Assembly: GCA_031270755.1 (NCBI GenBank)
Contig: JAISWV010000308.1
Span: forward strand, 1-9,383
Source of the DNA: Synergistaceae bacterium
GTDB taxonomy: Bacteria; Synergistota; Synergistia; Synergistales; Aminobacteriaceae
DNA length: 9,383 nucleotides
Direction: 5' to 3'
Position 1 is the stretch's first letter. The number at the start of each line of letters is the position of its first letter. Both the position numbers and the translations under genes were made by a program. This document shows positions 1-4,629 of this stretch, piece by piece. The notes below the pieces were generated by a model. The model did not search any database. It worked only from the letters and a program-made list of their open reading frames with translations, and was not told the DNA's origin.

Positions 1-119
1 TCTTCCTCCCGCTCCCGAAGGTCGTATGCCGACACGTCGCTGTAACATATCCGGGCCGCTGCGGCGACCAGACCGTCGGGCCCCGGAGTATGCTCCAGAA
101 GGCAAACTTTACAGGGCAT
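1..119 (-). CDS. thyX: Flavin-dependent thymidylate synthase ThyX, N-terminal part (cut by window edge)
   Basis: ThyX makes dTMP from dUMP using methylenetetrahydrofolate, FAD and NAD(P)H, replacing ThyA. Only the first 39 codons lie in the window. The visible protein starts MPCKVCLLEHTPGPDGLVAA and continues through AARICYS; the LLEHTP...LVAAAAR.CYS pattern is the typical ThyX N-terminus. The RHRxxSxNExSxRY catalytic motif would lie beyond the left edge and cannot be checked. The ATG at 117-119 is chosen because an in-frame TAG lies two codons upstream. No strong Shine-Dalgarno is visible; the leader is AT-rich. It lies 47 bases after rpmE on the same strand, with a weak hairpin between, so it may share the rpsO-rpmE transcript. 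The identification is by remembered family sequence and rests on a short segment. Confidence 0.82.
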   Translation of the reverse strand, partial: MPCKVCLLEHTPGPDGLVAAAARICYSDVSAYDLREREE

Positions 120-150
120 GATCTAAAAGGCGATACGGCGATAAAATAAA

Positions 151-167
151 GGGGCCGTTACAGCCCC
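151..167 (-). terminator. Weak intrinsic terminator or attenuator between rpmE and thyX
   Basis: On the minus strand a 5-bp stem GGGGC/GCCCC with a 7-nt loop is followed at once by TTTATTTTAT. It starts at the last base of the rpmE stop codon. The stem is short, so it may only attenuate transcription into thyX. Confidence 0.45.
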
Positions 168-400
168 TATCCCTCGGTCGTGGTTTTCTGGCCGTAGTTG
201 ATTCCGGCGTACTTTTTCTGAAATTTTTCCAGACGCCCGTCCGTTATGACCCTGCTGCCCCTCTTGCCGGAGTAAAAGGGGTGACACTTGGAACATACCC
301 CCACCCGGATCTCTTTTTGGGTGGAGCGCGTCATGAAGGAGTTGCCGCAGGCGCAATTCACCTTGCATTCCTGGTAAGCAGGATGGATTTCTTTTTTCAT
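167..400 (-). CDS. rpmE: 50S ribosomal protein L31 (zinc-binding type)
   Basis: This 77-residue protein is the ribosomal protein L31 of the large subunit, which contacts the central protuberance and the intersubunit bridge. It starts [20 protein letters not shown] and carries the zinc-ribbon cysteines of the C+ form of L31 at C16, C18, C36 and C39 (CAC...CSKC), followed by the conserved HPFYSGK segment. Length is normal for the family. The cysteines imply a Zn-dependent copy, whereas zinc-starved cells often switch to a cysteine-free paralogue. The start at 398-400 follows a purine-rich AGGAAGG about 9 to 12 nt upstream. It lies 103 bases after rpsO and 47 before thyX, all on the minus strand. 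Confidence 0.97.
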   Translation of the reverse strand: MKKEIHPAYQECKVNCACGNSFMTRSTQKEIRVGVCSKCHPFYSGKRGSRVITDGRLEKFQKKYAGINYGQKTTTEG

Positions 401-473
401 GGCTCAAAACACCTTCCTATATTAAATAAAAACTTGATAAAAGGCCCGAATAAAATGCCGCTCGAACGAAAAC

Positions 474-494
474 CCGATCAACACTCCCGATCGG
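474..494 (-). terminator. Possible terminator after rpsO
   Basis: On the minus strand, just past the rpsO stop, CCGATC and GATCGG form a perfect 6-bp stem with a 9-nt loop, followed by GTTTTCGTT. The T tract is short and interrupted, so termination would be partial. The rest of the rpsO-rpmE gap (401-473 and 495-503) shows only the rpmE ribosome binding site. Confidence 0.35.
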
Positions 495-503
495 CGCCCT
501 CGA

Positions 504-770
504 TCAATGCCTCAAGCCCAGGCGCTCGATCAAGTCGCGATAGCGATTGAAGTCCTTGTCCTTCAGGTAGCGCAGAAGCTTTCTCCGCCGGCCCACCATC
601 CTCAAAAGACCCCGCCGGGAGTGAAAATCTTTCGTGTGGATCTTCAGATGTTCCGTCAATTCACGGATTCTTTCGGTCAAAACGGCGACTTGGACCTCGG
701 GCGAGCCGGTGTCCGACTCGTGGGTTTTGTACGTGGCGATGACTTCCTGTTTCTTCTCTTTCTGGATCAT
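504..770 (-). CDS. rpsO: 30S ribosomal protein S15
   Basis: This 88-residue protein is ribosomal protein S15, a primary 16S rRNA binder that nucleates the platform of the small subunit. It has the standard S15 length and features: the helical N-terminus ([20 protein letters not shown]), the TGSPEVQVA turn at about residues 21-29, the LT.HLK.H.KD.HSRRGLL segment at about residues 38-56, and a basic [10 protein letters not shown] stretch near residue 60. The ATG at 768-770 is preceded by GAGGGG at a good distance. In many bacteria rpsO lies next to pnp; here the downstream genes are rpmE and thyX. In E. coli S15 represses its own translation by binding its leader; I cannot show that here. Confidence 0.98.
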   Translation of the reverse strand: MIQKEKKQEVIATYKTHESDTGSPEVQVAVLTERIRELTEHLKIHTKDFHSRRGLLRMVGRRRKLLRYLKDKDFNRYRDLIERLGLRH

Positions 771-869
771 AAAGGTATCCCCTCTTCGTAAAATAAATAA
801 AATAAAATCCGCAAAGCCACGCGATACGTCGATCCTGAAAACATAGGGCCTAGCTTCGAGTCGGCGAGT

Positions 870-898
870 ATATTATCATTATAGCCCGCTTGGCGCAA
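870..898 (-). promoter_or_regulatory. Probable promoter for rpsO-rpmE-thyX
   Basis: On the minus strand TTGCGC (893-898) and TAATAT (870-875) are separated by 17 nt. A perfect TATAAT also lies at 878-883 within the spacer and could serve as the -10 with a poorer -35. Transcription would start near 860, giving an rpsO leader of about 90 nt with an AU-rich stretch just before the Shine-Dalgarno. The same AT-rich block may contain the divergent promoter for the gene at 950, but no good -35 is visible on the plus strand. Confidence 0.45.
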
Positions 899-949
899 GT
901 ATGGCGCGGGGAAATTTGTGCTAAACTTTTTCGGGAAGGAGTGGGTGGC

Positions 950-1792
950 ATGTTCGCGGATCTCGTAAAAATAAAAGAGTGGTTCGATGGCTACGTTCGT
1001 TCCTTCGATCTGGCGGTTCCCATGATCCGGATGAAGTACGAGCACAGTTACGACGTCATGGGGATCGGCGAGACGCTGACGCGCGCTCTCGCATGGGCTC
1101 CGGACAACACGGCGGTAGGAACGGCGGCGTGTCTTTTGCACGACACGGGACGTTTCAGTCAGTACAGAGATTTCGGCACGTATTACGACGGCGCCTCCGT
1201 CGATCATGGAAATCGCGGATACGAGACGCTGCTGGGGAAATTTTGCGAAAACCCCGGCAAAGGCGGTCTGGCGGGCGACTGTCTGGATGAAGAAGCGCAA
1301 AAGGTCATCCTTCAGTCCGTGAAGTGGCACAACAAAAAAAGTTTGCCCGAGCTTCCTTCCGGGCTCTCTTCCGATGCCCTGCCGTTTTGCCGGCTTGTCC
1401 GGGACGCCGATAAGCTGGACGTCTTCAGCTTGGTGCGGCGCCGCATGGACGAGGGGACTGTAGGAACTCTTCTGCCTCGTCACAAGGTCGACGCCCCTCT
1501 GTCGGAGCCGCTGCTGGACGAAGTCGAAGCCTCCTGGAGCGGCTCGTACAAAAACGCGTCCTCGCTGCAGGATTTTCTGTTGATCCAGTTGACGTGGGTA
1601 CTGGACCTCAACTTTGCTCCCTCTTTGCAGATGCTGGAAGAAAGCGGGGTGCTGGCGCGTATCCGAGGTCATTTTCCCAAAGACGACCCGAGGGTTCAAA
1701 ACCTGCTGGAACACCTTTTCGTTCGTATAGAGGAGCACAAACAAAAAATCGCTCGCGGATTCAATTCGATTGGGGAGGAATCTTTGCAATGA
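950..1792 (+). CDS. HD-domain metal-dependent phosphohydrolase, specificity unknown
   Basis: This 280-residue soluble protein belongs to the HD superfamily, whose members hydrolyse phosphoester bonds in nucleotides or cyclic dinucleotides. The metal-binding pattern is visible: H32 (EHSYDVM), H64-D65 (LLHDTGRF) and D154 (RDADKLD). Other conserved-looking histidines are H86 (VDHGNRG) and H127 (VKWHNKK), as in HD enzymes with a second metal or phosphate contact. No receiver, GAF or membrane segment is present, and there is no HD-GYP signature, so it is not an obvious c-di-GMP phosphodiesterase. The ATG at 950 is preferred to an upstream in-frame start at 890 because AAGGAG lies about 10 nt before it and the 20 extra residues look unlike the family. 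It overlaps the next gene by 4 nt (ATGA), so the two are probably translationally coupled. The substrate cannot be inferred. Confidence 0.85.
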   Translation: MFADLVKIKEWFDGYVRSFDLAVPMIRMKYEHSYDVMGIGETLTRALAWAPDNTAVGTAACLLHDTGRFSQYRDFGTYYDGASVDHGNRGYETLLGKFCENPGKGGLAGDCLDEEAQKVILQSVKWHNKKSLPELPSGLSSDALPFCRLVRDADKLDVFSLVRRRMDEGTVGTLLPRHKVDAPLSEPLLDEVEASWSGSYKNASSLQDFLLIQLTWVLDLNFAPSLQMLEESGVLARIRGHFPKDDPRVQNLLEHLFVRIEEHKQKIARGFNSIGEESLQ

Positions 1793-2871
1793 AGCGTATG
1801 ACATCGGTCTTTTTTATTACAACCTTTTCTATTACCGTCTTTTCTATGGCGGCGCTCTGGATTTTATTTTTTCATATTTCGCCGGCGTCGGCGTGGAGCG
1901 GCAAGCTGGGGTGGACTTACGACGCCCGGTTCCCCATCGGAAGCTCCATTGCCGTGGCGGACGGACTGGTCATAGCGGGGGACGACGCCGGGAACCTTCA
2001 CGCCGTACACGCGGCATCGGGGCAGGCTGCCTGGATCTATAGAGGATCGAACAGCGTCGTGGGACGGCCTACGATTTTAGACAAGACGGTGATTTTCGCC
2101 CAGGCCGACGGCACGATAACGGCGCTTTCGCTGCCGGACGGCGCTGTGGTCTGGAAATACGCGCCGCCGTCCGAAGGCTACGCGGCGGATACCGTCGTGG
2201 ACGGGACGACCGCCGGCGACGGCAAGGTCTTTTTCGTCAAAGGCGACGGGAAAATGGTCGCCCTTTCCGCCGAAAACGGCACAATACTCTGGGCGTACGG
2301 CACGGGGCAAGAATTGCGCAGCGCTCCTCACTTCTCGGAGGGCGTCGTCTTTCTGGGCGAGCAGAGAGGCGTCTTCAGCGCCGTGAACCCCAAGACGGGC
2401 AAACGCGACTGGGGCGGCGGCGCGGGCGGCGCGATCAACACCCCCGTGACCGACGGCGGCCACGTATATTTTTCCAGCTGGGACGGGTCGGTCCAGTCTG
2501 TCAGGATCAAGGGCGTCATTCCTCAGTGGAAAACCGACGTGGGCGACCCCGTGACAACTCCCCCCTTTGTCGGAGGGGACAAAATTTTCGTGGGGACGGC
2601 GACCGGAAAGGTGACGGCTCTTTCAAAAGCGGACGGGGCGGTGCTGTGGAATTTCGACACCCAGGGAGGCACGGTTTTGGGGACGCCCATTGGGGCCGAA
2701 GACTTGGTATTTGCCGGCGGAGGTCAGGGAACGCTTTTCGTTCTCGACGCCGCGGACGGAGCCGTGCGTTTCACCTTCTCCACCGGAGGCGAGATCACCG
2801 GAACGCCGGCCTTTTCCGGAGGAGTGCTTTTCTTGGGCAGCACCGACGGAAACCTTTACGCTATACGATAA
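1789..2871 (+). CDS. Exported PQQ/BamB-like beta-propeller repeat protein
   Basis: This 360-residue protein has a Sec signal peptide: basic MKR, a long hydrophobic stretch (about residues 7-30) and a cleavage site after ASA at 33-35. There is no lipobox cysteine, so it is not a lipoprotein like classical BamB. The mature part is a chain of PQQ-type repeats of the form G.(x)L.ALS..DG...W.Y. Seven complete units are visible, for example around GNLHAVHAASGQAAWIY, GTITALSLPDGAVVWKY and GKVTALSKADGAVLWNF. A final half repeat, GNLYAIR, could pair with the N-terminal KLGWTY to close an eighth blade. Such propellers act in outer-membrane protein assembly (BamB), as scaffolds, or in PQQ dehydrogenases; no quinoprotein catalytic residues are evident, so a scaffold or binding role is more likely. 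The start has GGAGGAA 8 nt upstream and overlaps the stop of the HD gene. It faces the remnant at 2880 tail to tail with only 8 bases between. Confidence 0.88.
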   Translation: MKRMTSVFFITTFSITVFSMAALWILFFHISPASAWSGKLGWTYDARFPIGSSIAVADGLVIAGDDAGNLHAVHAASGQAAWIYRGSNSVVGRPTILDKTVIFAQADGTITALSLPDGAVVWKYAPPSEGYAADTVVDGTTAGDGKVFFVKGDGKMVALSAENGTILWAYGTGQELRSAPHFSEGVVFLGEQRGVFSAVNPKTGKRDWGGGAGGAINTPVTDGGHVYFSSWDGSVQSVRIKGVIPQWKTDVGDPVTTPPFVGGDKIFVGTATGKVTALSKADGAVLWNFDTQGGTVLGTPIGAEDLVFAGGGQGTLFVLDAADGAVRFTFSTGGEITGTPAFSGGVLFLGSTDGNLYAIR

Positions 2872-2879
2872 GGGTACGT

Positions 2880-3566
2880 TCAATAAAGGGAGCGCCTTTC
2901 GCCGGGCATCATCTCGATGAACGCTCCCATGCGGGTGGAAAGCTGTTCCACGTCGCCTTGATAATAGTCCGTTTCCACCGCGATGTAGGGGATGTTTTTC
3001 TTTGCCTGCAGGTGTTCCCGGACCTGAAATGTCTCCACGTTATAGGTGTGGCAAGCCTGCAGGATGATGTCCACAACGCCGTCGGCGCGATAATCGTCCA
3101 CCAGAGTATCCAGGAGGTCGAGGCGTTTCGTGTTCGGAGTCATGCAAGAACAGGGGATACCGAGATAGTGGGGCAGCCCGTCACGACGACCCTTCGCTTG
3201 TCTTGGACACGGCTTCGCTTCGTCGCCCAGGTAAGTTTGGGGCAGCTGCATGACGTGTGTCGGCCGCAGACGGTCCAGCAACTCGTACATCTTCTTTTTG
3301 CCGTCGCAGGTCGTCTCCCCCACGACGATATCGCAAAAGTGAAAATAAGGGCACGTGTCGGTCAGCGCAAAACCGTAACTGGCCTTGATGAGCGGGCACA
3401 AGTTGCGCGGCAGGTGTTCTTCCCCAGCTGCGATGGGTTTTTCGCTGGTACTGCAAAGCGTCACGGGAATGGCTCCCGCCGCACGAATCACTTCGATGGG
3501 CGTATAGGCACAATAACAACCGGCGATCTTCCGCCCGGCCTCCTGCGCGTAAAAAGCAGTGAGCGT
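2880..3566 (-). pseudogene. YjiM-like 2-hydroxyacyl-CoA dehydratase / double-cubane cluster protein, broken
   Basis: The family (HgdB, FldB, BadD, YjiM and double-cubane proteins) holds unusual Fe-S clusters and does low-potential electron chemistry with an ATP-driven activator. The reading frame contains GRKIAGCYCAYTPIEVIRAA, then CSTSEKPI, LPRNLCPLIKASYGF, DTCPYFHF, VVGETTCDGKKKMYE and HVMQLPQT. It then jumps to YLGIPCSCMTPNTKRLDLLD, ILQACHTYNVET, IPYIAVETDY and QLSTRMGAFIEMM. From memory of E. coli YjiM, about 180 residues separate MQLP from the CSC motif; here there are only about 30. So roughly 150 residues, including the GCPIG segment that contributes a cluster cysteine, are gone, although the frame stays open. 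The 5' end is also lost: the frame meets TGA codons at 3567-3569 and 3573-3575, and no ATG, GTG or TTG precedes the conserved GCYCAYTP motif. Two independent lesions make a functional product very unlikely. No activator gene (YjiL/HgdC type) is nearby. Confidence 0.85.
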
Positions 3567-3576
3567 TCAAGCTCAC
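3559..3576. repeat. Perfect 6-bp inverted repeat at the junction of two gene remnants
   Basis: GTGAGC and GCTCAC are separated by GTTCAA. The repeat covers both stop codons between the unrecognised remnant and the truncated yjiM-like frame. It could mark a deletion or insertion scar, or be the terminator stem of the lost upstream gene (no T tract follows). Confidence 0.5.
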
Positions 3577-3782
3577 GGGAAGAAGGGCGCCATTTCCTCG
3601 TGGGTGAACAACGTCGGCCAGAATTTGAGCAGAGCGGGAAAGTTCCTCGACGCGTAGCAGACGGCTTCGGCATTCTCGTTGAACGGGAATCCGCGGAAAC
3701 TTATCTTCGACCCGACAGAGCTTTCAAAGTCAAGAAGGGCCTCAGAAATCGACGCAGTTTCGGCACTCTTTAAAAGCTTAGA
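3573..3782 (-). pseudogene. 3' remnant of an unrecognised protein gene
   Basis: A 69-codon open stretch lies between a TGA at 3783-3785 and a TGA at 3573-3575 on the minus strand. It has no ATG, GTG or TTG start near its beginning, but it has protein-like composition and strong GC preference at third positions, like real genes here. Visible segments include SEALLDFESSVGSKISFRGF, NENAEAVCYASRN and FWPTLFTHEEMAPFFP, where it ends. I do not recognise the family, and it does not resemble the expected N-terminus of the YjiM-like protein that follows in the same frame. I read it as the C-terminal end of a lost gene now abutting the truncated yjiM-like gene. Chance open frame is the alternative. Confidence 0.45.
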
Positions 3783-3856
3783 TCACTGCTTTGCACGACC
3801 ACGATGCTTCATGCCTCTTCGATTTTTCGCAAAAAGACCTATTTAAAGGGGGCTTT

Positions 3857-3868
3857 CTTGAGTTCAAG
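3857..3868. repeat. Palindrome CTTGA-GT-TCAAG
   Basis: A 5+5 inverted repeat with a 2-nt centre. Its core TTGAGTTCAA differs by one base from the palindrome at 3993-4002, so the two may be operators for one dimeric regulator. Confidence 0.4.
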
Positions 3869-3923
3869 TCGATACTTTCCCTAGAAAAATAAGCGTAAAA
3901 GCGAACATTAGACAGAGATTTCC

Positions 3924-3944
3924 GCTCAAATTTAATATTTGAGC
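3924..3944. repeat. Perfect 8-bp inverted repeat GCTCAAAT / ATTTGAGC
   Basis: The arms are separated by TTAAT. No T tract follows on either strand, so it is not a normal terminator. Each arm contains the TTGAGC half-site seen also at 3993-4002. Confidence 0.5.
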
Positions 3945-3992
3945 ATAATTCGGAGTATATCAACTGTTAATAACTTTGTCAAAATCATACAC

Positions 3993-4002
3993 TTGAGCTC
4001 AA
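3993..4002. repeat. 10-bp perfect palindrome TTGAGCTCAA
   Basis: A self-complementary 10-mer that shares the TTGAG/CTCAA half-sites of 3857-3868 and 3924-3944. It lies about 130 bp upstream of the TATAAT at 4135. An operator role is inference. Confidence 0.4.
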
Positions 4003-4020
4003 ACCGAATCTGAAAACCTG

Positions 4021-4040
4021 TCTTATCCATTCTTATCCAT
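4021..4040. repeat. Tandem duplication of the 10-mer TCTTATCCAT
   Basis: Two exact head-to-tail copies. The second copy also forms a 6-bp inverted repeat, TCTTAT with ATAAGA at 4045-4050. Confidence 0.7.
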
Positions 4041-4134
4041 TTATATAAGAAGCGATTGGAGTTTTATACATTCAGTATTTCAATACCGATATTCCAATTT
4101 GCTATCTATCAAAAACAGCACATTCTTCAATAAT

Positions 4135-4140
4135 TATAAT
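4135..4140 (+). promoter_or_regulatory. Candidate -10 box for the rnf leader transcript
   Basis: A perfect TATAAT about 65 nt upstream of the cobalamin aptamer. The matching -35 is poor (AAAACA at 4112-4117, 17-nt spacing), so an activator may be needed or the -35 may be non-canonical. Transcription would start near 4147 and include the whole aptamer. Confidence 0.45.
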
Positions 4141-4204
4141 GAACAGGAGGGGGGCGCTTTTCAAGTTTGTTTCGTTGTTCCGATTTCACATGGAAGTTCG
4201 GTTG

Positions 4205-4376
4205 TGGTGTAGGCACGTTCACGTGCAAGGAAACAGGTGCGAATCCTGTACGGTCTCGCCGCTGTAAGGGTGGAGTTTTCGGTATATACGAATTTTTATT
4301 CGAGGTCACTGGTTATAACGTTAAACCGGGAAGGTTTACTGAAAACGAAGATGCCCAAGTCAGTTATCTACAAAAA
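4205..4376 (+). promoter_or_regulatory. Cobalamin (B12) riboswitch aptamer
   Basis: The landmarks of the cobalamin riboswitch appear in order. P1 is TGTAG (4208-4212) with CTACA (4368-4372). P2 is GCACG/CGTGC (4213-4217 with 4222-4226). Next come AAGGAAACAGGTGCGAATCC, with ACAGG/CCTGT pairing, and ACGGTCTCGCCGCTGTAAG (4250-4268). A peripheral stem GTTTTC/GAAAAC (4275-4280 with 4341-4346) encloses GTCACTGG and ACCGGGAAGG. The B12 box AAGTCAG starts at 4357. The 3' part of the box reads TTATCTAC rather than the usual GAGACCTGCC, but the change is matched by the P1 5' strand, which keeps pairing. These aptamers bind adenosyl- or methylcobalamin and usually repress genes for B12 synthesis, uptake or B12-independent isoenzymes. 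The next large gene on this strand is rnfC, 250 nt downstream. The large peripheral domain suggests the class I (adenosylcobalamin) type. Confidence 0.88.
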
Positions 4377-4384
4377 CGGGCATC
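4350..4384 (+). promoter_or_regulatory. Alternative hairpin GATGCCC/GGGCATC across the B12 box
   Basis: GATGCCC at 4350-4356, just before the B12 box, pairs perfectly over 7 bp with GGGCATC at 4378-4384, just past the aptamer. Closing this hairpin would trap AAGTCAG and CTACA in its loop and compete with P1 and the aptamer core. It is therefore a good candidate for the ligand-free state of the expression platform. No T tract follows, so it is an anti-aptamer stem rather than a terminator. Confidence 0.5.
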
Positions 4385-4464
4385 ATTTCACCGATGAGGA
4401 GGCGAGCTTCATTTCGCAGTTAAAGCAAGTTGTGAAAGAAATTTCATTTTCCCAAAACGAGTAA
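4351..4464 (+). CDS. Possible 37-residue leader ORF beginning inside the riboswitch
   Basis: The ATG at 4351 is the centre of the GATGCCC arm before the B12 box, and the frame runs to TAA at 4462-4464. The protein starts MPKSVIYKNGHHFTDEEASF and continues as a lysine- and glutamate-rich amphipathic segment ending in SQNE, which looks protein-like. The upstream Shine-Dalgarno is weak (AACGAAG). No homologue is recognised. It could be a leader peptide whose translation would unfold the aptamer, the stub of a formerly riboswitch-controlled gene, or chance. Confidence 0.25.
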   Translation: MPKSVIYKNGHHFTDEEASFISQLKQVVKEISFSQNE

Positions 4465-4504
4465 TTTATTCTTGCTTACATGGACGCTCAGGCTTTTAAA
4501 TATG

Positions 4505-4573
4505 CTGTCGAAATAGGACGGGGCTCGTACCTCGCCTGATTTCTTGGGAAGGGAGGTTGAAACGGATCGACAG
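4505..4573 (+). ncRNA. Unassigned compact RNA-like fold in the rnfC leader
   Basis: A perfect 7-bp stem CTGTCGA (4505-4511) / TCGACAG (4567-4573) encloses two possible arms. The first is an 8-bp hairpin (4515-4523 with 4530-4537, one bulged A at 4518, one G-T pair, loop CTCGTA). The second is a short TTTC/GAAA stem (4540-4543 with 4559-4562) holding the purine-rich GGGAAGGGAGG. This gives a possible three-way junction about 57 nt before rnfC. The hairpin is not followed by a long T run, so it is not a standard terminator. A weak promoter-like pair (TTGCTT at 4472-4477, TTTAAA at 4495-4500) would start transcripts right at the fold. I do not recognise the class. Because Rnf is often a sodium pump, an ion- or metabolite-sensing leader is one hypothesis. 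Confidence 0.4.
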
Positions 4574-4629
4574 GAACAAATGTTGGCTGCAATTGGCAAT
4601 GTTCACTATTCAATCATTTTGGGGGAGTG

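Larger units (their letters stand above)
3783..4140. other. AT-rich non-coding region with palindromes, upstream of the rnf leader
   Basis: No ORF here has protein-like composition, a ribosome binding site or a recognisable motif. Base composition is visibly more AT-rich than the genes on either side. It contains the inverted repeats listed separately, a tandem 10-mer, and a TATAAT at its right end. It may be the former upstream region of the decayed minus-strand genes plus the promoter region of the rnf operon, or acquired DNA. Confidence 0.6.

Noticed and set aside
890..949. Longer start for the HD gene at 890
   Set aside because: It starts inside the minus-strand promoter, has no Shine-Dalgarno, and adds 20 residues before an ATG that has AAGGAG at good spacing.
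767..1804. Minus-strand open frame of 345 codons opposite the HD gene
   Set aside because: It runs through the rpsO promoter region and opposite a gene with intact HD motifs; its translation has no recognisable domain.
3778..3963. 61-codon minus-strand ORF in the AT-rich region
   Set aside because: No Shine-Dalgarno, no recognisable motif, biased composition, and it contains the inverted repeat at 3924-3944; chance frame is likely.
4433..4450. TGAAA-GAAA-TTTCA hairpin followed by TTTT as a riboswitch terminator
   Set aside because: The stem is only 5 bp and mostly A-T, too weak to terminate; it also lies within the possible 37-codon ORF.
4574..4604. GAACA/TGTTC inverted repeat just before rnfC
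   Set aside because: Only 5 bp with a 21-nt loop; expected by chance in this composition.
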